Shown here: piece after piece, positions 21,914-32,649 of the stretch
Layout: every line of letters begins with the position of its first letter
Position numbering within the stretch: position 1 is the first letter of the stretch
Source: Tausonia pullulans
Lineage: Eukaryota > Basidiomycota > Tremellomycetes > Cystofilobasidiales > Mrakiaceae
Reading direction: 5' to 3'
NCBI GenBank assembly: GCA_951802195.1
Contig: OX637634.1
Coordinates: 124,001-188,000, forward strand
Length of the DNA stretch: 64,000 nucleotides
The notes under the pieces: generated by a model
Told to the model about the DNA's origin: nothing
Seen by the model: the letters and a program-made list of their open reading frames with translations, nothing else
The model's database searches: none
Program-made: the position numbers and the translations under genes

Positions 21914-23988
21914 ATGTCTCAGTTCAAGGCTCTCGAGACCATCCCTGTCCTCATGGTCGGAACCGGCGAGGTGAGCGCATCGTCTTGTCACGCTGTCGAG
22001 ACAGGCAACTGAACTGGCCCCCTTTCTCTTAACGACCTTCAGTACAGTACGTAGCACAGGGAGTGACCTAAAATATGGCGTTCGGCTCGTCTCCTGACCG
22101 AGCTCATCTCTTTCCAGCTACCGGCTTCGTCGGTGGAGGACAGTCCAAGTCGGACAAAAAGATCGGAGTTGTCGCCCTCTCCATGTTCGATCTTCGGCGG
22201 CGAGGAAAGGTTGCCGACCTCTCCATGGTTGGCACGACTGGTCAGTAATCCTGTGTCTTCCGAGACATAGAAAGTGAGTGGTTGCTGATATGACCCAATT
22301 CCTGCGCACAGGCTCTAAGTTCCCCCAGATCCGCGAGCACTTCCAGAAGCACATTGGCAGCGTCTACCGTGAGATGGACCTCGGCTTCACTGGTTTCCCC
22401 GCCGAGAACAAGCGTGACCCAGAGGCTTGTGCGTTGTCAAACCCTCAGCGACATCTCACACAAGAGCCTGCGAGCCTGCGCGCTGACGACCCACAACAGA
22501 CAAGGAGGCGCTGGCTGCCCTTCCCAAGGGATCCGCTGTCATCATCTTCACTCCCGTGAGTGCTTGCCCGTCTGCCTATCTATATTGCCACAGGAATGTC
22601 TTCCTCGGGGCTGACGCCTGTTCCCTCGCAAATTCAGGACTCGACGCACTACCCTGTGAGTTGCCGTCACTTCTTGCTGAGTTTTGATACTTGGATGTCT
22701 CGTCGAACTAAATCTCGTTCTTTTCAAAGATCGCCAAGCTGGCTCTTGAGCTCGGCCACCACGTTATGATCACCAAGCCCGCCACTCAGAAGCTTGAGCA
22801 CCACGTCGAGCTTGCTGCGCTCGCCAAGGAGAAGGGTCTCGTCTGCATGGTCGAGCAGTAAGTCTCGCTCGTTTTTTTCTGTTGCTGCTTAAGCAGTCGA
22901 CTGACAACGTCTATTTTTCTAGCCACAAGCGGTTCGACCCTGCTTACAACGACGCTCGCGCCCGCTCCGCCGCCCTCGGAGACTGGTCGTTCTTCCAGTA
23001 TGTCGCCATCCGATTGTCCTTGTGAAGTGCTACCCTGCCATCCGTGTCTGATCCCTACACCCTTCAGGTCCTACATGTCGCAGCCCAAGTCTCAGCTCGA
23101 AACCTTCAAGTCCTGGGCCGGAATCGACTCGGACATCTCCTACTACCTCAACTCTCACCACATCGACATCGTCAGTCCCACACAAGCTATCTCTTATTAC
23201 ACGTGACTTGACTGCGATCGCTTACTCTCACTTTGCCCTCATCAGCACGCCTGGTTTGTCGAGGGCAAGTACGTCCCCATCAAGGTCACCGCTTCCGCCA
23301 CGACCGGCATTGGTTCGTCGCTCGGCTGCGACCCCAAGACCGAGGACACCATCACCCTGCTTGTCGACTGGGTCTCGGTCAAGGGCGACAAGAAGGGTAC
23401 CGGAGTTTACACTGCCTCCTGGGCGGCACCCCTCAAGGCTGGTGTCCACTCGGAGCAGCGGTTCCACTACATGGCTGCCGCCGGAGAGGTCTCAGTCGAC
23501 CAGGCCCACCGTGGCTACTCGGTCGTCGACGACAACATTGGCAAGGTGCGTTCTCTGTTAAGGGTGATGATGCAGCCTAGAGTGCTCTGTTGAAACTGAT
23601 TATTCCTACAAATCATCCCAACTTTAGATTGACTTCAACCCCTTCTACATGAAGTACTCGCCGGATGAGAACGGCTACTTCGACGGCCAGCGTGGCTACG
23701 GATACATTTCGCTCGAGAAGTTCATCGAGTGAGTGTTTGATTGTTATGCACTAGAATCTTAGCTAGACCTCTGACTGACTCCGTCACCCGGTTGCCCCCT
23801 TCCAAAGTGCCTCTCGGGAGGTCAACGCCGGCAATTCCAAGGCTGCCGAGTACGACGCCAAGGCGCTCCCGACGATTGGCAACACGGTCATCACGACCGC
23901 CATCCTCAATGCCGGCCGGATCTCGCTCGACGAGAAGCGGTCTGTCGAGATCGTCCACGGCGCCAACAACGCGGTCAGCCTCAAGTAG
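21914..23988 (+). CDS. Gfo/Idh/MocA oxidoreductase, probable D-galacturonate reductase
   Basis: NAD(P)-dependent sugar-acid oxidoreductase. The start at 21914 gives [19 protein letters not shown], then YTTGFVGGG: the GTGEYT nucleotide-binding loop of the Rossmann fold is split by introns. Later: [29 protein letters not shown] (the conserved E/TKP segment), [32 protein letters not shown] (active-site HHID region) and the C-terminal substrate domain ([18 protein letters not shown]). It ends NNAVSLK at 23988. About nine short introns; about 440 residues. From memory, close basidiomycete relatives are annotated as D-galacturonate reductases of pectin catabolism. I rate the family as certain and the substrate as likely. 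It is not clustered here with other pectin genes. Confidence 0.8.
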
Positions 23989-24297
23989 ATCTTTCCCTTT
24001 CCCTTCCCTATATTCATTTGTATTGTGACGAGCGGATTTATTTTACGTGGTGTTCTAGTGCTCGCGAGATGAGGGCTTCTCAGCTTGTGCGAGCTCGACG
24101 GAAAGGACAGCCCGGACAGATAGATGGACATCGGGTCGGCCGGGACGCGCTCCTGATTGATGGACGGCTGGGGCGACGTCAATTTACAGGCCGGACTCAA
24201 GCTCAACTCGCGAACGGACAGCGGACGCTCGTCGGTCATCAAAAGTCGTCTATAGATCAACAAAAAACAGTCCCGAAAGGGAAAGAGACCAAGCTCT
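23989..24297. other. Intergenic, convergent 3' ends
   Basis: 309 bp between two stop codons on opposite strands. Contains 3' UTR-like sequence only; no gene or repeat recognised. Confidence 0.5.
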
Positions 24298-25587
24298 TTA
24301 AGCCTTCGAGCGCTTCGACGGCCGGGGGTCGAGGTCGACCTCCTCGTCATCCTCGTCGTCATCAATGTCAAAGTCGTCCTCGTCGTCGGAGAAGTCGGCG
24401 AGGCCGGCGAAGATCTCGAGAGCGCTGAAGGAAGAAACAGGTAAAAAGAGCGTCAGTATACTAGTGTCGTCTTGCCTAAATAGAGCTCCAGACGCACTTG
24501 GGAATGACCTCGTCGACGAGGACCTCGCCGATGTTGTAGCGGTCCTCCTCGTCGCTGAAGAAGTTGAAGAACGATCCGGGCTCCTCATCGTCCTCCTCAG
24601 ACTTCGAGGGGAACGTCTTGATGAGGTTGTGCTTGTCATCCTTCCACGAGATCTCGGTCTTCTGCAAGTTTGCCCACGAAAGCGTTGGAGGATAGGAATC
24701 GTCAGCAGGTGAGCTGGCAACACAGCCTCCGAACCAACGGGAGTAAGACGCGCAACGGAAGGCGTGACTGGAGACAGGAGCAAGACACGCACAGATCCAG
24801 TGAGCTCGGGCTCGTCAGCGCCCTCGTGGTCGTGGCCAGCGTGCGAGCTGGGACCAAGCTTGAACGACTTGGTGATCGTCTTGTCCGAGAAGAAAGGGTT
24901 CTCGGCAAAGGTCTGGCGTTTCAGAACGAGTCAGTGAGATGTAGAAGGCGGCAGGGGAACCCACTGTAGACAAGGGGTAAGTAATGTGCACAGAGTGCAA
25001 AGACTCACGAAAACGAGGTCGAACTCGCGAACGTCCTTGCCCTCAGCACCGCGGACGAGGGAGAGGTCCTCGAGGTAGGTGAGGGCCTCCTGGTCCTGGT
25101 CGAGGGCAAAGAAGATGGAGACTGGTGGCGAGATGGCACGTGTGAGCGTGCCCGTCCCAAGTCGACAAACGTGCGGCGGGCGAGACAAGCGGTGTAAGAC
25201 ATACGCTGAGGGTGCTTCATGAAAGTGGCAAACCAGAAGTGGGGAATCTTGGCGAGAGCCTCCTTCCTGTGAACCCAGAGACTCTGGTCAATTCCATGTC
25301 ACACCTGGAAGGAGCAAGGAGGGCAGCGCGCGCGAGGGGTCCGGCGACGAACCTAGACGCGTAGAAGCCGTTGTAGGCTTTAACGGTGGCGGCAAGGATG
25401 TCGGTCTGGGCCTTGAGGTGCTCTGAAAATTGGTCGACGAGGTCAGGGTGGATGTCGCGAGGGAGGCGAGAGAAGAGGGTAACGGCGACGAACGCTCGTG
25501 GAGAGTCTTGATGACCTCGGCGTTCTTGTCGTCCTCAGTCCACTGGTCGGACTTGACGGCAGCCTTCTCGACGATAGAAGCAGACAT
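24298..25587 (-). CDS. NAP-family histone chaperone, SET/TAF-I type
   Basis: Histone-binding nucleosome assembly factor. The start at 25587 reads MSASIVEKAAVKSDQWTEDD, then a long helix region, then FYASRKEALAKIPHFWFATF and MKHPQ, the central earmuff entry of SET/NAP proteins. Next are DQDQEALTYLEDLSLVRG, FDLVF joined to TFAENPFFSDKTITKSF, TEISWKDDKHNLIKTF, EPGSFFNFFSDEED and IGEVLVDEVIPKALEIF. The C-terminal tail is almost purely Asp/Glu (DFSDDEDDFDIDDDEDDEE) and closes with a basic PSKRSKA, with TAA at 24298-24300. Five or more short introns. The HFWFATFMKHPQ block and length (about 280-300 residues) favour SET/Vps75 over Nap1 proper. The 247-bp divergent promoter is shared with the CLYBL-like gene. 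Confidence 0.9.
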
Positions 25588-25834
25588 GGCGGGAGGAGTG
25601 GATGAGAGGGTGGATAGGATAGACGGGGAAGGTGGTGGTTGGTTGAAGAGAGCAGATGGGAATCTGCTTTCTGTTGCCGTCTCAGTTTTGCGGAGGGCTC
25701 GCACAGGCCATCTTTCCCCGGCTTCCCGGACGAGGCCGAACCCGTTGGAAGCCCGGCCGTCTTCTCTCTCGCTCTCCGACCATCATCATCTTCTTCCCCC
25801 TTACACCTGCCTGCTTGGTCCCCCTCACGCGCCC
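25588..25834. promoter_or_regulatory. Bidirectional promoter (SET / CLYBL)
   Basis: 247 bp between the divergent start codons at 25587 and 25835. Pyrimidine-rich before the plus-strand start. No specific site is claimed. Confidence 0.45.
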
Positions 25835-27311
25835 ATGCGTCTCTCCTTAGCTCTGTCCCATCAACGGATCGAATCACTACTCGCCGTCAAGAAAGCACCT
25901 AGGCGACCGTTGCGCTCACTCCTTTACGGTCCATCGTCGATCTCTCTCTAGCTCTTGCACTTGTCATAGCTTCTCAACGTTGAAATCTTCTCACAGTGCC
26001 CTCAACTCAGAACAAGCTCAACAAATCCCTCACCGAGGCCGTATCTGGGACGGACACGGTCATCTTCGACCTCGAGGATAGCATCCCGATCTCCAAGAAG
26101 CTTGAGGCGCGCGATGAGCTCTGCCAGTTCCTCAGCACGAACCCGGGTCTTAAGAGTCGCCTCGCCATCAGGATCAACAGTCTGGGATCAGGATTTGAGG
26201 AGGACGATCTGCGCGAGGTCCTGAGCTTGGACGTTTTCAACAAGGTCGAAGCGGCCGACGAGGGTTCGAACCCGGACGCGTCGCGACTGCCTCGCCCAGC
26301 ACCGGTCCTATTGCTGCCCAAGATCGACCATCCTGGCATGCTTTCGAGGATCGCGACCCTCGTCAAAGAGCATCGGACACCCGGTCTGCCGCGGGTTCCG
26401 CTCATCGCATCAATCGAATCGGCAGAGTCGCTCATGAATGTGGCACACATCGCCAGCTGGCGTGCGTCCCGCCTTCATTCGGGTTGGATAGCGGGCGCGT
26501 ACGTACACTGATGTTTTTAATGTTATTTGATGCGTCAACTCCAGGAGGCGAAGGCACCAACATGACGGCTCTCCTCTTTGCAGCCGAGGACTGTAAGAAC
26601 GAGCAGGCATTCTCGTCTTTGACCCCCCTCGATCTCGATCTCTGATTCATAGACGCCGCTTCTTGTTACCAGTCTGCGCCTCGACGGGGATCATTCGGTC
26701 CAAAGATCGGCGAGAGCTGTACTTTGCTCGCAGTCAAATCGTCATAGCAGCCAAGGCCTTCGATCTGTCAGCAATCGACATGGTCTGCATCAACTATAAA
26801 GATCCGGGAGTTCTGAAGGAGGAATCGGAAGAGGGCCGGTGAATGCGACCTTCGTCGACGTAAAGCTGGAGTCAGGCGAACTGACTATCATCCGTCCGTC
26901 CAGGCGCTTGGGCTTCGACGGCAAGGTCCTTGGCGAACAAGCTTGGTCTAGCTACTCGAGGCTGCTGACGACTGATGTTGTTCTCCATCTCACGTTCACG
27001 TCCTGAAGCAAGCGATCCACCCAACCCAAATCACAGAGATCCAGCGTGCCTTCTCGCCCTCTCTGAATGGTTCGTTGATTCGTCTCTCATGCCAGTGTCA
27101 ATTTCTCTCACACCTAAGTCGACCTACAGAGATTCACCGGGCAAACCTCATCATCGAGGGCATGAAGGCCTCCGAGCTCGCCGAAAAGGGTGCCTTCGGA
27201 CTCGAGATCAATAACAAGTGGGAGATGATTGACGAGCCCATGCTCAAAGGTGCGAGGCGAACGATGCAGATTGCCTCGCTGCTGGGCTTGACGGAGCTTG
27301 ACAGGAACTGA
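25835..27311 (+). CDS. CLYBL-like citramalyl-CoA / malyl-CoA lyase, probably mitochondrial
   Basis: HpcH/HpaI aldolase-fold CoA-ester lyase (citrate lyase beta-like family). The proposed start at 25835 gives MRLSLALSHQRIESLL with Arg/Lys, Ser and Leu but no acids until residue 13, a plausible mitochondrial presequence, leading to RRPLRSLLY. A GT-AG intron (GTCCAT donor) joins this to VPSTQNKLNKS, matching the family LLYVPG start. Then VIFDLEDSIP (Mg-binding acid), LAIRINSLGSGFEEDD, VLLPKIDHPGM, PLIASIESAESLMN (metal Glu), EGTNMTALLFAAEDF, CASTGIIRSKDRRELYFARSQ, AIDMVCINYKD and KQAIHPTQITEIQRAFSPS. The end is TELDRN at 27311. About five introns. The neighbouring convergent citrate carrier suggests organic-acid metabolism; the exact substrate is inferred from human CLYBL. 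Confidence 0.85.
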
Positions 27312-27353
27312 GTGAGGGAGAGAGACGGCGCAGGGGAATGGGCATAATTCTAA

Positions 27354-29179
27354 TCAATTGTCCGGTCGACCAATGAGCGCGATGATCTGCTCATAGACGA
27401 AGAAGACAATGCCACCACTGAGCTGGAGGAGGGCGATGTCGTGAGGCGACAGGACTCAGCGTCAGGAAGGCGGCCTCGATCGACACACGCGGACATACCG
27501 TCAACCGCGCAAGCCGCGGGGTCGTTCCCTTCCAGAAACGGAGGACGCCTTCTTCCGTAAAGATTCGGTAGCCGCAGTGGATAAAGTTGCGATACTCCGT
27601 GCGAGCCGTGAGGGACTGCATACGAGTCTTGATCACGCTATGCGAAGTGCGCGAATCGGGGTCAAGTCAAAGCTTCAGTCCAGCACCGGCCGTTACGTTT
27701 GGTCTCGGGCGGCACTCACTCAAATGGCATGGTGCTATCTGTAAGAGGGCATGATAGAGCGGGTTAAGCTCTTCCCCCAAGCGAATCAACATCTGGGATG
27801 CACTCACAAACAGTGACGATGCCCGCGATGGCTCCGAGTCCAAAGGTCACTCCTCCAGGCAGTGGCTGTCCAGGGGGGCCGCTTCCCTGGATGAGCTGCT
27901 TCAGGGTCGAGTATCTGGCGTTCAACGTAGTCAGCACCAGGCCACAAGAATTTTCGAGAAAACAGATCAACGCACGTCGTAAAGCGGACCGCCGAGTTGG
28001 CTCCTTGTCTGAGCATCTGTGACGGACAGATTGCAGCCGTCAGGATGCATAGTTTTAAGGTTAGGGCAGGCGAGGGAAAGACGTACAACAGCTGAGAGTC
28101 CACGGTAGATGCCGAAGAAGCCCTCAGCTTTGATGATGGCGCCCGTGCCCTGGATAAGGCCGCGGTACTGCGGCTGAGCCTTCCGGGAGTCCTCGATGAG
28201 CTTCGTCCTTATAGCGCAGTCTCGCAGTCAGCCTTGCACCTCTGGACGCCGAGGTGCGGATCTTAGAGACATACTTGATCGTTTCGGACGGCGTCACGGC
28301 GAAGACGGCCTCGGTCAAACCCGCCCCAAGCCCAGCTAAGAGTTGACGGGGGAGAGCGAGTTAGCACGAACACGACCAGCTGGGGAGCAGAAGAACGGTT
28401 AGACTTACCGAGGAGACTTCGAGGAGCCGACAGCTTGCCCTGAAGAAGAGGTAATGGATTTCAGTCACGATGTAATCCAAGGATGAGGCCAATCAAGGTC
28501 GTATTCACGTTCTCGTCCTGGAGCTTGGCCTTGAAGTGATCGTAACTCAGGAAACGGACCCCAGCCTTGACCGCGTTGCCGGCAACCAGGGCCCCACAGC
28601 CAGCATAGAGGCCAAGGAAGCCTTTCTGCTGAACGGTGGTTTTAATGATCTCGATCGGTCCGGGAGGCTGGTCGCAGGTGTTGGAAGTCAGCAACGGCGA
28701 GACGCATCGGCCGAAGGGGGGGTGGGTGAGCGAGCCAGACCTTCACGCCCTTGCCTGCCGCAAACTGAGCCTGCGTCTTGACGAATTCTGCGATAGTGGG
28801 TAATGGACGCTCTCAGATGAAAGGAGCCTTGCATCAAGCTAAGATGCAGAGCCAAGAGGCCACAAGTCTCGAGGGGGGAGGGGGGGGAGAATCCAGTCGT
28901 CATTTACGGACCTCTGCGACAATCGATTCGGAATCGAGCTGTCAGTGCGAGACCGCAACTGATAGAAGACTGAGAAAAGGAAGGTCACGGGGACTCACGT
29001 AGGGTAGGCTGCAGCCGGCGAAGGTCGCCGGATGGTTGTGGGCTCGTCAGTCAACGGCCGAGCACCAAAGGGGCAAGGAGAGCGCGAGTCGACTGACTGG
29101 CAACACCCTCGATGGCTCCGGCGACCGTTCCGGCGATGAGGCTGGCGGTAAGAGACTCCTTCTTGGGTTGTGCGCTCAT
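27354..29179 (-). CDS. CTP1: Mitochondrial tricarboxylate (citrate) carrier
   Basis: SLC25-family inner-membrane antiporter exporting citrate. Start at 29179: MSAQPKKESLTASLIAGTVA, first helix. The three carrier signatures can be followed: EFVKTQAQFAAGKG (repeat 1), VTPSETIKTKLIEDSRK (repeat 2) and MPFDVIKTRMQSLTART (repeat 3, complete PxDxxK). Between them are FLGLYAGCGALVAGNAVK, GVRFLSYDHFKAKL, GFFGIYRGLSAVMLRQGAN and GVLRFWKGTTPRLARL, diagnostic for the citrate carrier rather than other SLC25 members. It ends IALIGRPDN, with TGA at 27354-27356. Very intron-rich. The part of repeat 1 around the YPT residues lies in a tiny exon near 28999-29008 whose borders I could not settle. About 300 residues, normal. 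Confidence 0.9.
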
Positions 29180-29423
29180 GCTGGCTAGCGGAGTAGGGTT
29201 CGGAGAGGCTGGTCGTGGCGGTTGAGGACTAGTATATTCTGGCCACTCTCTCCTTCTCTTGTCCTCTGGCCGCGCGTTAGGCCCCGCTCGCGTGATGGAA
29301 AGCCTCGGCGACACGCGCCTCCCTCGTCCACCGTCACCAAGGGACGACACCAACAGCGGGCACCCACGCTCCTACCAACGACCACCTTCAGCCCGCCGCT
29401 AGCCAAACACGACCGCGGCCCCC
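29180..29423. promoter_or_regulatory. Bidirectional promoter (CTP1 / RINT1)
   Basis: 244 bp between divergent start codons. No individual site is claimed. Confidence 0.45.
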
Positions 29424-32400
29424 ATGACAACTTCAATCACGCCCTTGTCCATTCCAGACCTTCTTGCCGGACCTGACTTGGACCGCTCGGCTGCCAGGGC
29501 GGTTCGGGACCTCGCGGGGACATACGCTACATGGGACGCCGTTGAGGCCGACGCGCTTCCCGAGGACCTCCTTCGGACCAACCATCATCTCAAGCAGCAG
29601 CGAACGCAGGTGAGAGGCGGTTCTATGTACTCTAGAGGTGCCCCGCCGGAACTCTGCCCCTAATGGAACACCCTCCGCACTCGTGCTCTTCTAGTTGGCG
29701 CGCCTCGCCGATGACCTTGCGCGTCAGCTCAGCGTGACAGTCAGACAAACGGCAGCCCTGCTTGAGAGCTCAAAGTCAATATCAATCCAACGACATCAGC
29801 TCTCGGACGTCGTGGAATCTCTCACCGACGCGCTGGAATCGCCCGTCTCCTCGGGGTCCTCTTCGCAACAAACGCTGCCTTACGAAGCTCAGGCGCTGCT
29901 AGTGGCCCTGGAGCAGGCGGAGATGGTGGAAGACTACCTTCAGGTGGTCGAGAGGCTCCTCACACTCAGGCGAGTCCTTCCTCATTTCGAGTGCCCCGGG
30001 GCAAGGGAGGCTGACTTCGGCGACCATCTCAGAGACGACGTTCTGACCCCGTCGGGATCACCCCTCAACGCTCTGCCAACGTACCGCGTCCTCCACGACC
30101 TCGCAACAAGGCTCTTCAGAGAACTACCCCCTCAAATTGTTCTGCCTGTGCTGGCTGAGGATATCCTTGATTCCTCTTGGTCAGGCCTGAAGAAGCGTCT
30201 CTCTGCGTGAGCTCACCTCATTGCCATCTCGCCAGGCCTGTTCTTGAGCGCATTCTGACCTTACTGTTGGTGTTCCCCAGATCCTTGGTCGAGTCATCCA
30301 AGACCATATCCTGGCCGCTCAAGCCCGCAGAAGAAGCCACCAACGGGGGCGACTCCGCCTTCAGCGCGTCTTTCCTCGCATTGCTTTCCTTCCAAATGCA
30401 GTGCGTAACAACTGTCTTCGCCTGTCTCGAGAGAGTTCTGATATGATACCACACCTCGCCAGAGGCGAGGCTATCCACCATCGGTCTCATTCGGCCGGTC
30501 TCTATCCCTTCGAGGCCCTTGTGGAGCCGATCAGGAGTCGCTGGAGGTTTCACTTCGAATCGGATCGGCCAACAAACCGCCTCGACAAGGTTCGTGGTCT
30601 TTGCTCGGACGCGGCAATGCAATTCAAGGCTGAGACCTGGGTTCTCTCCAGCCTGAATGGCCTTTCACCCATCTTCTGAATCTAGTCCACGATCTTCATT
30701 CTACGATATCCAATCGATGCGGGCGCCTGCTAATCGAGGGCGGGATCCGAGACGTGGATCCTGTGGTGAGTCATCATTCGCCTCCTGAGCAAACGATCTC
30801 TTGCTGATTCCCGTGTGGTGAAGTCCGAGTTCATTTCCGTCATTCTTCCACTCGCCGAGGGTCTGCTCGTTTCGCGCGTGCCTTCCCTGCTTCCGCCGCA
30901 GCACCCAGCACTCTTAGCGCACACCATCCATCAGACCCTCGTCTTTGACCAAGCCATCCGTGACGCAGGCTTCGACCCTCGAAGGACCTGGAAAGGTCTC
31001 GCGACCCATCGCTCAAACTCCGAAGGCGACTGGAAGGGACTGGCGCCCATCATCCTGGACCGTCCAGCATGGTTCCGTGCATGGCTGAGCGGCGAGGCAG
31101 AGTGTGAGCGAGTCTCGCTGCTAATCTCTCGTCAGCTCCATACATGGCTGATGTCGAAGACGCTTCATCGGACAGTCTCACAATCCGAACTTCAGAAGAT
31201 CTTAAATTCCCCGTCGGCATGGCACATCCTCGATTTGGCCGACCTTGATACGGAGGGGTCGGAAGGGCAAGAGACGGATGAGATGCACGGGACCGAAGCC
31301 CTCTGGCGGCCGACAAGGAGCGCGGTTGAGATTCTTAAATTGCTGTCTCAAATCACCGGTGAGTCCTTCAGGCACCGTTAACGCGACACCTGATGCCCAT
31401 TCTCTTATGGCCCCTGAAGATCGCTACGCGCCGCTGCCGTCCCCTGCAAATCGCTTCCGCTTTTTTATCGCCATCCAACTTCCACTCCTCATCAACTACT
31501 CCACCCGGCTGTCATCGTCGCTGAGCGCCTTTGAGCGCCTGGCGTCGTCATTTGCGCGCGTCGTGCCGGGTGCCCTGGCCGGTCATACCAACGCGGATGG
31601 TCTCGCTGCAAAGCAAGAGAAGCAGCTGCACGGTGTCAGTGGGCTCGCCAGCCTTCTCAAGGCTCTCCTTAGCGCTCGCGCGATCTCCAAAGGCCTGGAG
31701 CGATGGGCCGATGAGCTTGTCAGTGGGCCCTCTATCCTTTCGCCAATCAAGACTGATGTTGATCTTTCGACTGCCTCAGTTCTTTCTTCAGCTCTGGGCT
31801 GATGTCCTCGCCGATCCCGTCCTCGAGGCCGAAGTCCAGAGGGCCGAAGGGATGGCGTACGGAACAGGCTCTCGGCCGGAGACGATCTTCGCTCCTCAGA
31901 TTGCTGCCTTCACCACCATCTCTGCTCGCGCGGAGGATATGGTAGTCCGCCACATTGTCACGGAGGTGGAGCAAGGGCTTAAGCCTCATCTTACCCGGTT
32001 ATTAGTGGTTCTATGGACAGCCGGAGCCTTGCGAGCCGGTGCTGACTAGCCTGCCCTTGTTACCCTATCAAGACGTTGGGACCCGGTATCGTCCTTCATA
32101 GAGACCGAGGATGCGGTTGTCCCCCCGAGTCTCGTCGGCCCTCTCTCAACATTCACGGCCCATCTCTCCTATCTCGCCGCGCATGTCCCACCCTTCTACC
32201 TAGCCTCGCTCTACCGCTCGGTCGTCTCTCACCTCGTTTATCACATCGATCAACGTGCCGTCCTGGCAGGGTGGTCCAAGTTCTCCCGTGCCGGAGGAGA
32301 GGACCTTGCGTCTGAAGTAGCCGCCTGGGTCGAGGCTGCTTCCCTGGGGCTGGGGGTGGCTGTCATTCGCTCGGACCGCCCCTGGAAGAAGCTTATCGAC

Positions 32401-32592
32401 ACGGCCGCGCTTCTTTCGCTACCGGTGGAAAAACTTGCCGACGGCGAGGGACTGACGCTCAGGGTGGCAGGTCAGGCGATCCTCAATGGGGACGAGGCTG
32501 CTTGGGTCGGAGTTCGACGTGCTCTCTCCCTAACGTCGCTCTCGCAGGAGGATGCCCAGAAGGTTGTGCGCCGTCGGGTGGATTTCGTGTGA
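29424..32592 (+). CDS. RINT1/Tip20-family vesicle tethering protein
   Basis: Subunit of the Dsl1/NRZ complex that tethers retrograde Golgi vesicles at the ER. Start at 29424: MTTSITPLSIPDLLAGPDLD. The N-terminal half is helical and coiled-coil-like (LARLADDLARQLSVTVRQ; HQLSDVVESLTDALES; QAEMVEDYLQVVERLLTLR). The middle carries WFRAWLSGEAECERVS, the tryptophan-rich RINT1 block, and the C-terminal part gives FYLASLYRSVVSHLVYHID, then WSKFSRAGGEDLASEV and VEKLADGEGLTLRV, typical of the RINT1/TIP20 domain. TGA ends at 32592. About ten short introns; about 800 residues. The tail lacks a membrane segment, as expected for a peripheral tether. Rna14 is convergent and its stop is only 57 bp away. Confidence 0.85.
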
Positions 32593-32649
32593 TTATATGT
32601 TCTCTTCATATTGTCGTTGGCGAGGAGCGCAACAAACATTGGCATCGAC

